64,000 nt of DNA from Candidatus Gastranaerophilales bacterium (GCA_944326685.1 CALVEV010000005.1:1-64000), one strand, 5' to 3'. Positions 7,755-16,790 are shown, counted from the first letter of the stretch. Made by a program: numbers and translations. The notes: generated from the sequence alone by a model not told the origin.

Positions 7755-8519
7755 TTAGATGTACAAGTTATTTGTTTCTGATAGAAATTCTTCAAATTTA
7801 GCTCTAAATACAACTAAATCTGCTTTTGATTCCATTGAATCACTAGGATGAATAACTTTTAATGTGTTACATTTTTTCTTTAAGTATTTGAATGTTACTT
7901 CTTCTTTACCTATATAAATACATGTATAATCGTTATATTCTTCAATAAGCTTATCTAATAATGAATTGATTTTTATCTCAGATAAGGTAATAACAATTTT
8001 GTTTTCTTCATCAAAAGTAGTTAATTCTTCATTAAATTTATTTTTTTTGATTTGCTCATTAATTTCTTTTTTAATGGGTTTCAAATCTTCTTTTGATAAT
8101 CCTTTATTGTGTATAAATATAGCCCAATCTTCATATTCAAATATAAGCTTTTTATTATTTGAATAAGTTTTGGATAGATTATTATATATTTTTTTTAGTT
8201 CTTTTTTTAATTTGTCATCATATATAGTTTCTTTATTTTCTTGGATTTCTTTTTCTGCTCCAATGACTCCATATAAATCAATATTTTCTGTTGTAATTGG
8301 AAATTCTTTTTTGAAATTCTTTATATTTTTATCTGTTATTAGACTAACTTGAATAAATTCTTTTTTTGCAAAATTTTCTATAATTCTTTTGAACATAGGT
8401 GAAAAGAAATATGACATACTAGTTCTTATGTAAGGGGTTATTCTATTGTTGTAGTCAAGAATAATATGTAATTTTTCTTTGTTTTTAATCTTTTCTTGAA
8501 TTTCGTTAAGTGTTTTCAT
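7755..8519 (-). CDS. Degenerate trehalose-phosphatase-like (HAD superfamily) protein
   Basis: Protein of 254 residues whose layout follows OtsB-type trehalose-6-phosphate phosphatases. A first strand HIILDYNNR stands where active enzymes have DxDGT, then LITDK, a cap-like region, and CIYIGKEEVTFKYLKK where active enzymes have GDDxTDE. The second Asp of motif I is Asn, and the acidic cluster of the last motif is replaced by K-E-E-V-T. The fold is probably kept but phosphatase activity probably lost. ATG 8519 has AGGGG 7 nt upstream. No trehalose-phosphate synthase lies in the window. Family assignment is by pattern only and could be wrong; a regulatory or binding role is speculation. Confidence 0.5.
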   Translation of the reverse strand: MKTLNEIQEKIKNKEKLHIILDYNNRITPYIRTSMSYFFSPMFKRIIENFAKKEFIQVSLITDKNIKNFKKEFPITTENIDLYGVIGAEKEIQENKETIYDDKLKKELKKIYNNLSKTYSNNKKLIFEYEDWAIFIHNKGLSKEDLKPIKKEINEQIKKNKFNEELTTFDEENKIVITLSEIKINSLLDKLIEEYNDYTCIYIGKEEVTFKYLKKKCNTLKVIHPSDSMESKADLVVFRAKFEEFLSETNNLYI

Positions 8520-8648
8520 AATAGCCCCTTTCTTTGGCTTGCATAAAAGTTTATAACTAACTCTTTAAATATTAGTGATTCCTTAAATATTAATAATTAT
8601 TAGGAATAATTTTATATTAGAGAATTACTTATAAAATTACTATTATAC

Positions 8649-8730
8649 GGAGGCTGGCTTATTTCTATCGTAGAAATAAGCTCAAAGACAAAATGATTAA
8701 ATTGCTTATAAAATTTATTCATATGCCTCC
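8649..8730. other. Intergenic hairpin with long-range pairing
   Basis: GCTTATTTCTA and TAGAAATAAGC form a perfect 11-bp hairpin (8657-8681) with a TCG loop. GGAGGC at 8649-8654 is complementary to GCCTCC at 8725-8730 and could close a larger structure. It sits in the 271-nt gap between two minus-strand genes, upstream of the trehalose-phosphatase-like gene. There is no T-run after it, so it is not a standard terminator. The rest of the gap is AT-rich with nothing else recognisable. Confidence 0.45.
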
Positions 8731-8790
8731 AAAAATTACTTAATTTATTATAGCATATTTTTCATTAAAATGCGATAGTATAATTTATAT

Positions 8791-9870
8791 TTATTGAGGT
8801 AAATTACTTAGTTTATATTTTAATGCTTCAAAATCAAGTATATCTTGAGCTTTTTGAACTTCTTCTCCTATTATTTTGTTTTTTTCTTTAATTTTATCGT
8901 TGTCTTTTATGTCATCAAAGTTTATAGGATTGTAATTTTCTGTTGCCTTACTAATAATTATTTTTTTTGTCCATTTATCAAGTCCTTCAAGAGATTCTTG
9001 ATTTAATAAATCTATTAATTCAAATCTGCTTAATGTATGATTATAATCAGTGTTTCCTACTATTTGTCCATATTTTTTACATTGTTCGGTTAGGTTATCC
9101 ACAAGATTTTGAGCTTTATTGATAGATTCTTTTAATTTTTCATTTGATTTGATATCTGCTCGTTCTATAGGATCAACATAATTTCTTAATTGTGCTTTTA
9201 AGTAGCTGAGGTCTTGTCTGTATTTAGAAATTTCAGAAAAGTCAACTTGATCTATAATATCTACAGATGAAATATATTTTGCTTTATATTCTAATTGTTC
9301 TTGTGCATAAGTTTTATGTGGTTTTTCAAGGCTCTGTTTAATGGCTGTATCAATAACTTTTTGAACTTTTTCTACTTGGTTAATTAATTTTTCTTTTGCA
9401 TTTGCATCTGAAACCATAACTGGTTCATAATTAGCCGATGCAGTCATTCTAATTGCAGATTGAGTACTACTAGGAAGATTGTCCATGCCAGCAAAATTTA
9501 ATAATTTAAGGAATTCTTCTGTTTCAACAAGTGAATCATTTCTTCCTCCCTTTGCAATTAATTCAGGATTACAGATTGTTTCAATGTTATCTTTTTGGGG
9601 AACTGAATAGTTATATTTATCAATACTATTATTTTTATCAGTAAGTTCAATTGCAGGTATACTAATTGTAGCCAGTGCAACTAATGAACCTATTAATGCG
9701 TTACGTAGTTTATTGTTTTTATTCTGAGTAGTATTAACTTGCTCATCTTCATCGTCTTCAAATTTTGGATTGTTAAGCCAATCTAATGATTTATCATAGT
9801 TTGGTTTGTTTGAATAATCCTGAGGATTAATATTTGATCTAAAATGAATTTGTTGGTTGTTGTTTATCAT
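8791..9870 (-). CDS. Single-span membrane protein with three internal repeats, function unknown
   Basis: I do not recognise this 359-residue protein. A polar N-terminus of about 55 residues precedes one hydrophobic segment (about 56-74, LRNALIGSLVALATISIPAI), and the rest is soluble and helical. Three related modules can be seen near residues 117-176, 205-258 and 281-346. Each has an NY-x-P or NYVDP turn, then K-x-x-E/D-K-L/I-K, then a helix such as VQKVID, NKAQNLVD or VQKAQDILD. ATG 9870 is chosen because AAGG lies 8 nt upstream; the frame runs further to 9921 without a better site. Upstream is a divergent GNAT gene. The layout suggests an anchored extracytoplasmic or cytoplasmic helical repeat protein. 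Confidence 0.65.
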   Translation of the reverse strand: MINNNQQIHFRSNINPQDYSNKPNYDKSLDWLNNPKFEDDEDEQVNTTQNKNNKLRNALIGSLVALATISIPAIELTDKNNSIDKYNYSVPQKDNIETICNPELIAKGGRNDSLVETEEFLKLLNFAGMDNLPSSTQSAIRMTASANYEPVMVSDANAKEKLINQVEKVQKVIDTAIKQSLEKPHKTYAQEQLEYKAKYISSVDIIDQVDFSEISKYRQDLSYLKAQLRNYVDPIERADIKSNEKLKESINKAQNLVDNLTEQCKKYGQIVGNTDYNHTLSRFELIDLLNQESLEGLDKWTKKIIISKATENYNPINFDDIKDNDKIKEKNKIIGEEVQKAQDILDFEALKYKLSNLPQ

Positions 9871-9928
9871 ATTTATTACCTTACCTCCAATGTAAGTTTT
9901 ATCAAAATCTATAATTGACAAATAATGC

Positions 9929-9957
9929 TTTAAAATTTACATATGTTTACATATAAT
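9929..9957 (+). promoter_or_regulatory. Candidate promoter for the GNAT gene (leaderless arrangement)
   Basis: TTTAAA at 9929-9934 and TATAAT at 9952-9957 are 17 bp apart, and the ATG follows 7 nt after the -10. No ribosome binding site is present, so transcription probably starts at or next to the start codon. Confidence 0.5.
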
Positions 9958-9964
9958 ATTTATT

Positions 9965-10525
9965 ATGATTCATTTTTATCTTACAAATACTCATTTTGAT
10001 GATATATACATAAACATGTGTAAACAGTTTCCCAAAAAGGAATTAAAATCCTTATTGCATTTTAAAAAACTATTAAATACCGATTTATATAAAGCTTTCA
10101 GATGTTTTGATAATGATATTGAAGTTGGTTATTTAATATGTTTTGTTGATGAATTCATATTGGTTGATTATTTAGCTGTATATGCAAAATATCAATCAAT
10201 GGGGTATGGTGAAAAAATATTAAAGGCTTTTTTTAATAAAAATTTCAAGAAAAAAGCTGTATTCTTTGAAGTCGAAAAGATTGATTTTAATAATGAGACT
10301 ACAATAAGAAGACAGAAATTTTATAGTAAAATTGGTTGTATAAATAGTGGTATTAATTATTTATTTCCTAATAATAAGAATCCAATATTAATGGATTTAC
10401 TATATTATCCTTTATCAGAAAAGATTCCAAGTAAAAAACATATTCTAAATTTTATAAAGAAGTTTTTTGATAATATTCATTATGATGTTAAAGAAAAAGA
10501 TGAAATTTATTCAAAAATAAGTTAA
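9965..10525 (+). CDS. GNAT-family N-acetyltransferase
   Basis: Protein of 186 residues with an acetyl-CoA-binding signature: the strand VDYLAVYAKY followed by QSMGYGEKIL, matching the Q/R-x-x-G-x-G/A loop. The fold is preceded by a small helical region and followed by a Lys-rich tail of about 40 residues. The substrate cannot be told. There is no Shine-Dalgarno sequence; a TATAAT box ends 7 nt before the ATG, which suggests a leaderless transcript. The gene is divergent from the repeat-containing membrane protein and 71 nt upstream of lysA, with no clear terminator between. Confidence 0.8.
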   Translation: MIHFYLTNTHFDDIYINMCKQFPKKELKSLLHFKKLLNTDLYKAFRCFDNDIEVGYLICFVDEFILVDYLAVYAKYQSMGYGEKILKAFFNKNFKKKAVFFEVEKIDFNNETTIRRQKFYSKIGCINSGINYLFPNNKNPILMDLLYYPLSEKIPSKKHILNFIKKFFDNIHYDVKEKDEIYSKIS

Positions 10526-10596
10526 ATAATGCTGTACATATTTTTATATTTTTTGTACATTATATAAATAATATAAAATGAATCGAGAGGATATAT

Positions 10597-11913
10597 ATGA
10601 GTACAAATCAATTATTAAAGCCTATTACAATAGAAGAAGGAAATAATTTGTGTGTTGGTGGATGTGATATGGTTGATTTAGCCAATAAGTATGGAACTCC
10701 TCTTTATGTTATAGATGAACAAACAATAAGAAGTGTATGTAAAGAATATAAAAAAGCTTTTTCAAAATATGAAAAAGTAAAAATGATGTATGCTTCAAAA
10801 GCTTTATGTACTTCTGCTATTTCGAAGATTCTTGCAAGTGAAAATTTTGGATTCGATGTTGTTTCCGGTGGGGAAATATATACGGTATATAAAGCAGGAA
10901 TAGATATGTCTACAGTCTTATTTAATGGTAATAATAAGACTCCAGATGAAATAGAATTAGCAATTAAGTATGGTGTTGGACGTTTTTCTATTGATAATTA
11001 TCATGAAGTTGAATTGATTTCAGAATTGTCCAAAAAATATGGGAAAACAGTTGATGCTCTTCTAAGAATTACTCCAGGAATCGAGTGTCATACTCATAAG
11101 TATATTCAAACAGGTCAATTAGATTCAAAATTTGGGTTTGATTTATCTCAAATAGATTCAATTATAGAACATATTTTAACTGTAGATAAAACTATAAATA
11201 TAAGAGGTTTACATGCTCATATAGGTTCTCAGATTTTTGAACCTCAATGTTATGCTGATGAAGTAGAAGTTTTAGTTAAAGAAATAGCAAGAATTGATAA
11301 TAAATATAATATAAAACTTGATGAAATAAATATAGGTGGTGGCTTAGGTGTAAAATATGTAAGTAGTGATAACCCGCCATCAATAGAAATAATATCAGAC
11401 AGTATTATCGACTCTTTAAATAAAAATATAGAGAAATATGGTATTGAAAAACCTACATTATATTTAGAACCAGGTAGAAGTATAATATCAACAGCAGGAG
11501 TAACTTTATATACTGTAGGTAGTTCGAAGCAAGTTCCAGGTATGACAAAATATGTTTCAGTAGATGGTGGAATGGCTGATAATCCTCGTCCAAGCATGTA
11601 TGAAGCTGAATATTATGCTGAAGTTGCTAATAAAAAAAATGATAGTACAAAAGAAAAAATTACAATAGCGGGAAAATTTTGCGAATCAGGTGATATTTTA
11701 ATTAAAGATATAGAATTACCAAAGTTAGAAGCCGGAGATATAATATGTGTTTATAATACAGGGGCCTATAATTATTCAATGGCTAGTAATTATAATCGAG
11801 CATTAAAGCCTGCAATGGTACTTGTAAATAATTCACAATCTGATATGATTATATATAGAGAAACATTAGAAGATTTAGTTTCTCGTGACAACATTCCTGG
11901 CAGGTTATTGTAA
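10597..11913 (+). CDS. lysA: Diaminopimelate decarboxylase
   Basis: PLP enzyme converting meso-diaminopimelate to lysine, 438 residues. The PLP lysine is in MMYASKAL; the HAHIGSQ and GGGLGV motifs and the EPGRS phosphate-binding loop are present. C-terminal CESGDIL and GAYNYSMASNYN are typical of LysA active sites. The ATG has GAGAGGA upstream. It overlaps cdaA by one base (TAATG), so lysA, cdaA and the YitT gene form an operon. With the DapL-like aminotransferase at 58984 and the DAP-type MurE at 39452 it indicates a DAP-based lysine and cell-wall pathway. Confidence 0.95.
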   Translation: MSTNQLLKPITIEEGNNLCVGGCDMVDLANKYGTPLYVIDEQTIRSVCKEYKKAFSKYEKVKMMYASKALCTSAISKILASENFGFDVVSGGEIYTVYKAGIDMSTVLFNGNNKTPDEIELAIKYGVGRFSIDNYHEVELISELSKKYGKTVDALLRITPGIECHTHKYIQTGQLDSKFGFDLSQIDSIIEHILTVDKTINIRGLHAHIGSQIFEPQCYADEVEVLVKEIARIDNKYNIKLDEINIGGGLGVKYVSSDNPPSIEIISDSIIDSLNKNIEKYGIEKPTLYLEPGRSIISTAGVTLYTVGSSKQVPGMTKYVSVDGGMADNPRPSMYEAEYYAEVANKKNDSTKEKITIAGKFCESGDILIKDIELPKLEAGDIICVYNTGAYNYSMASNYNRALKPAMVLVNNSQSDMIIYRETLEDLVSRDNIPGRLL

Positions 11914-12830
11914 TGATAGAAAACTTATTAACACTAATTCAAAAAATATTTAGTTTACAGTTTTCTCTTGATTGGGTAAACATAATTGAGCTTGGAATAA
12001 TTGTCTCATTAGTATTTGCATTCTATAAGAAATTTATTCAACATACTCCAGCAGAAAAACTAGTTCGTGGTTTGATGTTTTTAGTTTTTGCATGGATATT
12101 TGCAGAAATTCTTAATATTTTAGATCTAAAAATATTAGGAATGTTTTTAAAATCTTTAGTTGCTTTGATATCCTTAAGCTTAATTGTAATATTTCAACCA
12201 GAATTAAGACGTTTTTTAGGGTATTTGGGTCAACCAGGTTATATTGGTAAAACTTTATTTGGTATAAAATTACATCAACAAACTCAAGATGATAATATTG
12301 ATGTAATTAAAGAAGTAGTTGAGGCTGTAAAATATTTAACAAAAACTAAAACTGGTGCATTGATAGTGTTTCAAAATGAATATAGTCCAACTGCATATTC
12401 AGATGTTGGAACTCAATTAAATGCAGATGTTTCTACAGAACTAATATTGACAATATTCCATACAAATACTCCGCTTCATGATGGGGCTGTGGTTATTAAA
12501 AATAATAAAATTTTGTCTGCAGGAGTTCTTTTGCCATTAACCGAAGATCCAAAACTAAGTTGGAAGTATGGAACTCGTCACCGAGCAGCAATAGGTCTAT
12601 CAGAAGTTAGTGATTGCGCCTGCCTAGTTGTATCAGAAGAAACAGGCGATGTTTCATTGTGCATGGATGGTTCTTTAAAGAAATATGAGGATCTTACAAC
12701 TTTTAAAAATGATTTAGAATCAATTTTAGGTGTTGAAAATGTAGAAAACCAACCAAATAAAAATAATATTTTTAATTTTAAGTTGGTAAAAAATAATGAG
12801 GATAAAAAAACAGAGGGTAATGCTTCGTGA
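11913..12830 (+). CDS. cdaA: Diadenylate cyclase CdaA
   Basis: Membrane enzyme making cyclic di-AMP from two ATP, 305 residues. Three hydrophobic segments occupy roughly residues 20-95. The DAC domain follows with the catalytic DGA motif at 190-192 and RHR at 222-224 (GTRHRAAIGLSE), both intact. The start overlaps the lysA stop and the downstream YitT-family gene overlaps its stop (GTGA), so translation is probably coupled. Cyclic di-AMP commonly controls potassium and osmotic balance and wall synthesis, which fits the neighbouring lysine/DAP gene; a direct link is inference. Confidence 0.95.
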   Translation: MIENLLTLIQKIFSLQFSLDWVNIIELGIIVSLVFAFYKKFIQHTPAEKLVRGLMFLVFAWIFAEILNILDLKILGMFLKSLVALISLSLIVIFQPELRRFLGYLGQPGYIGKTLFGIKLHQQTQDDNIDVIKEVVEAVKYLTKTKTGALIVFQNEYSPTAYSDVGTQLNADVSTELILTIFHTNTPLHDGAVVIKNNKILSAGVLLPLTEDPKLSWKYGTRHRAAIGLSEVSDCACLVVSEETGDVSLCMDGSLKKYEDLTTFKNDLESILGVENVENQPNKNNIFNFKLVKNNEDKKTEGNAS

Positions 12831-13708
12831 ATTTTTTTCAAAAACCTGAAGTAAAACAAAAATCAAAGAAAGAACTAGCGAAAGAAATTATTATTCAAGT
12901 AATATGGCTAACTATTGGTTCAATTATCGTGGCATTTGCTTTGGAATCTTTTATGTTGCCTCATAAAATTTTTGATGGAGGGGTAATTGGGATTTCAATG
13001 ATGCTGAGTTATTTAACCCATACTCAATTAGGTTTATTGATATTCTTAATTAATCTTCCTTTTATGGTTTTAGCATTTCATAAATTGGGTAAACGTTTTG
13101 TACTCCAGACACTGTATGCAGTTACAGTATTATCTTTAGCAACAAATATGTTTCATTGGGAAATAGCTACAAAGGATTCCCTTTTGGCTCCTGTCTTTGG
13201 CGGTATTATATTGGGGACTGGAGTTGGGTTAATATTAAAAAATAATGCATCTTTAGATGGAACAGAAATTATGTCTATTAATTTATCTCAAAAATTTTCA
13301 TTTATGACTGTTGGCGAATTTTTGATGGGTTTTAACTTAATAATCTATTTGGCTGCTGGATTGATGTTTGGTTGGGATAAGGCTATGTATTCAATATTAA
13401 CTTATTTCATAGCATCAAGGACGATTGATGTAGTAATGGAAGGATTTAATAGTTCAAAAGCTGTAAGAATTGTTTCTCAAAAATACCGAGATTTGGGCAA
13501 ATCTATAATGAAAGAACTAGATGTTAGTGTTACTTATATCCGAAGTCGTGGAGGTTATTCGGGTTTGGATAATGTAATAATTTTTTGCGTTGTCTCTCGT
13601 GTTGAGATGGCAAAATTAAAACAACTAGTAAAAGATATTGATCCAAAAGCATTTTTAGTAGTTGAAAATGTTCATGAAGTAGAAGGTGTAAGAGTTAAGA
13701 AGAAATAA
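12827..13708 (+). CDS. YitT family membrane protein
   Basis: Protein of 293 residues with about five or six N-terminal membrane segments (YitT/DUF161 type) containing GGVIGISMMLSYL and LDGTEIMS, followed by a cytosolic ferredoxin-like DUF2179 domain (VTYIRSRGGYSG, then VVSRVEMAKLK). The function of the family is not established. Translation starts at a GTG that overlaps the cdaA stop codon as GTGA, with AGAGGG 9 nt upstream. The first 20 residues are Lys/Glu-rich and cytosolic. Location after cdaA suggests a role in the same envelope or osmotic response, which is inference. Confidence 0.88.
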   Translation: MNFFQKPEVKQKSKKELAKEIIIQVIWLTIGSIIVAFALESFMLPHKIFDGGVIGISMMLSYLTHTQLGLLIFLINLPFMVLAFHKLGKRFVLQTLYAVTVLSLATNMFHWEIATKDSLLAPVFGGIILGTGVGLILKNNASLDGTEIMSINLSQKFSFMTVGEFLMGFNLIIYLAAGLMFGWDKAMYSILTYFIASRTIDVVMEGFNSSKAVRIVSQKYRDLGKSIMKELDVSVTYIRSRGGYSGLDNVIIFCVVSRVEMAKLKQLVKDIDPKAFLVVENVHEVEGVRVKKK

Positions 13709-13762
13709 TATACTGGACAAGTAAGTGAAATTATTATAAAATAATATAAAAGGAAGAGAAAA

Positions 13763-14110
13763 ATGGCAAAAAATAATGATACTATACCTATAGAAGTTTG
13801 TATATTAACAGCAGACCATGATATTAAAGGAACTGTTCATGTTTCAAAATATACAAATACAAATCGAGAGCTTACTGATTTATTAAATGATAGAGAAAGA
13901 CGCTTTTTAGCAGTTACAAATGCTGAAATATATTCTCGAAATTCAAAACAACCACCAAGAAGGTATAATTTCTTAGAAATACATATGGATTATGTATTAA
14001 TGGTTCATCCTACATCTCAAGCAGTATTTAAGGAATCAGGAAAAACACAAGAAGATATTGCTAGATTTAGAGAATTAAGATTAAAATTGAACCAAACTAA
14101 GCCATTTTAA
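13763..14110 (+). CDS. Conserved hypothetical protein, 115 residues
   Basis: A small soluble protein with an N-terminal beta-rich region: EVCILTADHDIKGTVHV is strand-like, followed by LTDLLNDRERRFLAVTNAEI, then HMDYVLMVHP, and a short charged C-terminal helix. Similar small proteins with a strand-rich core and a 'tether-to-threshold' LLN-x-RFL-x-V-T pattern occur in cyanobacterial relatives (possibly DUF6812); this is recalled, not checked. AAAGGAAG precedes the ATG. It lies between the YitT gene (54 nt upstream) and a TPR lipoprotein (41 nt downstream) on the same strand and is probably co-transcribed. Function unknown. Confidence 0.7.
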   Translation: MAKNNDTIPIEVCILTADHDIKGTVHVSKYTNTNRELTDLLNDRERRFLAVTNAEIYSRNSKQPPRRYNFLEIHMDYVLMVHPTSQAVFKESGKTQEDIARFRELRLKLNQTKPF

Positions 14111-14151
14111 TAGAGTTTATTGTATTTCATTAGGTAGAGATAGGATTAGTT

Positions 14152-14754
14152 ATGAAAAGAGCAATATTAGTAGTTACAATACTTTTTATCGCTGTAATAT
14201 CTACGGCTTGTATTAATAATTTTGCTGTTCAAGAATTAAATAATAAAGCTCAAATATATTTGAATAATGGTGATTATGAATCAGCAATTGATAGATTGCA
14301 AGCAAGCTTAGATTTAGATAATACAATATTTGAAACACATTATAATTTAGGTGTTGCATATGTTAAGTCTGAACGTTATTCTGAGGCTATAAAAACTTTA
14401 ACTAAGGCAATCGAATTAAATAAAGATAATGCTGATACTTATTATTCGCTCGCTGTCGCTCAAGAATCTTACGCAAATGAAATGTTGGAATTAAATGAAA
14501 ATAATAATAAATCTTCAAATCAACAAGATGATGATGAGTCATTAAGTGAAATTCAAAATAAAAAAGTAGATGAAACTGCTTTAAAGATGACTCCAGAACA
14601 AAGAAAACTTGCAGCTATAGAATTGTATACAAGTGCAATTTCTTCATATAAAAAGTATTTAGAAATTGATAATAAAGCTAAGGACACAACTGATATTCAA
14701 AATCAGATAAAATCAATTGAAGAAGAATTAGAAGAATTAGGACAACAAGTTTAG
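14152..14754 (+). CDS. TPR-repeat lipoprotein
   Basis: Protein of 200 residues with a lipoprotein signal (hydrophobic core ending VISTAC, lipid-modified Cys at residue 20). Two or three TPR units follow: NNKAQIYLNNGDYESAIDRL, HYNLGVAYVKSERYSEAIKT, and YYSLAVAQESYAN with a longer final unit near YTSAISSYKKYLEI. An Asn/Asp/Ser-rich linker separates the last repeat. It is probably anchored in the periplasm or outer membrane and acts as a protein-binding scaffold. The next gene is lgt, which attaches the lipid to such proteins, and its start codon directly follows the stop of this gene. Confidence 0.85.
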   Translation: MKRAILVVTILFIAVISTACINNFAVQELNNKAQIYLNNGDYESAIDRLQASLDLDNTIFETHYNLGVAYVKSERYSEAIKTLTKAIELNKDNADTYYSLAVAQESYANEMLELNENNNKSSNQQDDDESLSEIQNKKVDETALKMTPEQRKLAAIELYTSAISSYKKYLEIDNKAKDTTDIQNQIKSIEEELEELGQQV

Positions 14755-15534
14755 ATGTCTGATTTTTCTTCTCCTGGTTGTATTGCTTTTTCAATATTTG
14801 GCTTAGATGTTTATTATTATGGCTTATTAATGGGGTTTGCTATATGTGTTTGTTTATTATTATCAAACTATATAGCTAATAAGTATTACAAATATAAGGA
14901 TTTAGTTTTAGAAATAGCACCTATACTTCTTCTATTGGGAATATTTGGTGCTCGTTTCTATTATTGTATTTTAAATTGGGAATATTATATTATTCATCCA
15001 TTCGAAATTTTGGCAATAAGAAATGGTGGTTTGTCTATTCATGGGGCTTTATTAGGAGGAGTAATTGGTATATATTATTATGTAAAAAAGTATAATAACT
15101 GTAACTTTTTTGATTTATTAGATATATTCAGCTATTCAATTCCTATTGGTCAGGCAATAGCTAGGTGGGGTAATTTTTTTAATTCTGAGGCTTTTGGATA
15201 TCCGACAAATTTGCCTTGGAAATTGTTTATCCCTATAGAAGCTCGTCCTATTGAATATATAAATAACAAATATTTCCATCCAACTTTTTTATATGAATCC
15301 ATTTTAGATTTTTTTATATTTTTGATTATGTTATTTTTATTGCATAAAAAACATAAATTAAAATCTGGTACTGTATTTTGTATTTATCTAATCCTATATT
15401 CTGTAGTAAGAATATTAGTTGAAAGTTTTAGGATTGATTGTGTTAAAACAATATATGGAATACAAGTACCAATATTAGTATCAATTTTAATAATAGGTTT
15501 CAGTTTATTTTATATTTTGAAGAAACGTTTTTAG
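14755..15534 (+). CDS. lgt: Prolipoprotein diacylglyceryl transferase
   Basis: Membrane enzyme of 259 residues that transfers diacylglycerol from phosphatidylglycerol to the lipobox cysteine. Seven or so hydrophobic segments are visible. Signature stretches include GGLSIHGALLGG and GQAIARWGNFFNSEAFG, and the HPTFLYES motif near the C-terminal part. The ATG immediately follows the stop of the TPR lipoprotein (TAGATG) without a good ribosome binding site, so translation probably depends on reinitiation. Its last 30 nt overlap the 3' end of hisS on the other strand. Confidence 0.95.
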   Translation: MSDFSSPGCIAFSIFGLDVYYYGLLMGFAICVCLLLSNYIANKYYKYKDLVLEIAPILLLLGIFGARFYYCILNWEYYIIHPFEILAIRNGGLSIHGALLGGVIGIYYYVKKYNNCNFFDLLDIFSYSIPIGQAIARWGNFFNSEAFGYPTNLPWKLFIPIEARPIEYINNKYFHPTFLYESILDFFIFLIMLFLLHKKHKLKSGTVFCIYLILYSVVRILVESFRIDCVKTIYGIQVPILVSILIIGFSLFYILKKRF

Positions 15535-16752
15535 TTCATTTCTATTAATAGTTTGTTGTGTTGATTTATTTAAATCTTTAATAGAAATAGTGTTATTAGC
15601 GATTTCATCTTCTCCTAGGATAAGTGCAAAGTTTGCAACTTTTGCGGCTTTTTCAAGCTGTTTTGTAAACTTTTTGCTGGTCATATCAAAATCTGCACTT
15701 ATACCATTGTTTCTAAGTTCAGCAATAAGTTTAATTGTTTCTTCAATATTTGTTGATACAACATAAGCAGTAAGTTTATTATTTTGTTTTTCTTCTAATA
15801 AAGAGAATAGTCTTTCCATTCCCATTGCAAAACCAACTGCAGGAGTATCAGGACCACCTAGATTTCTTACAAGAGAATCATATCTACCACCGCCACATAC
15901 AGCATTTTGTGATCCTAAGTTATTTGATTTTATTTCAAAAACAGTTCTATTATAATAATCTAAACCTCTCACAAGTAGTTTATTAACAGTATAATTTATG
16001 CCAAGATTATCTAAGTACATTTTTAAAGTATCAAAATGTTCTGCACAATCCTTACATATAAAATCTGATTGAATAACTTCTTGAATTTCAGGCTTAGCAT
16101 AAATTTCTTTGCAAGAATCTACTTTGCAATCTAATAGTCTAAGTGGGTTTTTATCAAATCTATTTTGGCAGTCTTCACAAAGTTCGCCCAAATAAGGTTT
16201 TATAACTTCTTTAAGTTTACTTTTAAATGTTTCTCTACATTCAGGGCAACCTAAAGAATTGATTTCTACATCTAAGTCATTTAGTCCAAGCATATTAAGA
16301 TATCTTATAGCAACTGCAATTGCTTCAGCATCTGCAGTTGGTTGTTCAATTCCAAACATTTCCATTCCAACTTGATGGAATTGTCTTTGTCTACCTGCTT
16401 GTGGTCTTTCATATCTAAACATAGGACCTTTGTACCAAAGTTTAACAGGAGCACTAAGTCTATGCATTCCGTGCTCAATAAATGCTCTAACAACTCCTGC
16501 TGTATTTTCAGGTCTTAAAGTTAAAGAACGTTCACTTTTTTCAAAAGTATACATTTCTTTATTGACAATATCCGTTGTATCTCCAACTCCACGAGCAAAT
16601 AGTTCTGTTGCTTCAAAAATTGGAGTTCTAATTTCACTATAACCAGCATAAGTAAACACTTCTAATGCTTTTTGTTCCATAAAATGCCATAATTCGATTT
16701 CTGATGGCAATATATCTTTTGTACCTTTTTGAACTTTAATAATATTTCCCAT
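15505..16752 (-). CDS. hisS: Histidyl-tRNA synthetase
   Basis: Class II aminoacyl-tRNA synthetase of 415 residues charging tRNA-His. Motif 2 region (LTLRPENTAG and MFRYERPQAGRQRQFHQ) and the histidine-specific motifs (LVRGLDYYNRTVFEI and GGGGRYDSL-like CGGGRYDSLVRNLGG) are present, as is the C-terminal anticodon-binding domain. The start has no Shine-Dalgarno; instead TTGACT-17-TATAAT ends 6 nt before the ATG on the minus strand, so the mRNA is probably leaderless. It is divergent from the CooC-like gene and convergent with lgt. Confidence 0.96.
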   Translation of the reverse strand: MGNIIKVQKGTKDILPSEIELWHFMEQKALEVFTYAGYSEIRTPIFEATELFARGVGDTTDIVNKEMYTFEKSERSLTLRPENTAGVVRAFIEHGMHRLSAPVKLWYKGPMFRYERPQAGRQRQFHQVGMEMFGIEQPTADAEAIAVAIRYLNMLGLNDLDVEINSLGCPECRETFKSKLKEVIKPYLGELCEDCQNRFDKNPLRLLDCKVDSCKEIYAKPEIQEVIQSDFICKDCAEHFDTLKMYLDNLGINYTVNKLLVRGLDYYNRTVFEIKSNNLGSQNAVCGGGRYDSLVRNLGGPDTPAVGFAMGMERLFSLLEEKQNNKLTAYVVSTNIEETIKLIAELRNNGISADFDMTSKKFTKQLEKAAKVANFALILGEDEIANNTISIKDLNKSTQQTINRNELKTFLQNIK

Positions 16753-16758
16753 ATTTTG

Positions 16759-16787
16759 ATTATATTAAGACAGTTGACTAAAGTCAA
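16759..16787 (-). promoter_or_regulatory. hisS promoter, leaderless arrangement
   Basis: On the minus strand TTGACT (16787-16782) and TATAAT (16764-16759) are separated by exactly 17 bp. Only 6 nt separate the -10 from the ATG of hisS, so the start site falls on or next to the initiation codon. TTGACTAAAGTCAA (16774-16787) is a palindrome that includes this -35. Confidence 0.75.
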
Positions 16788-16790
16788 ATC

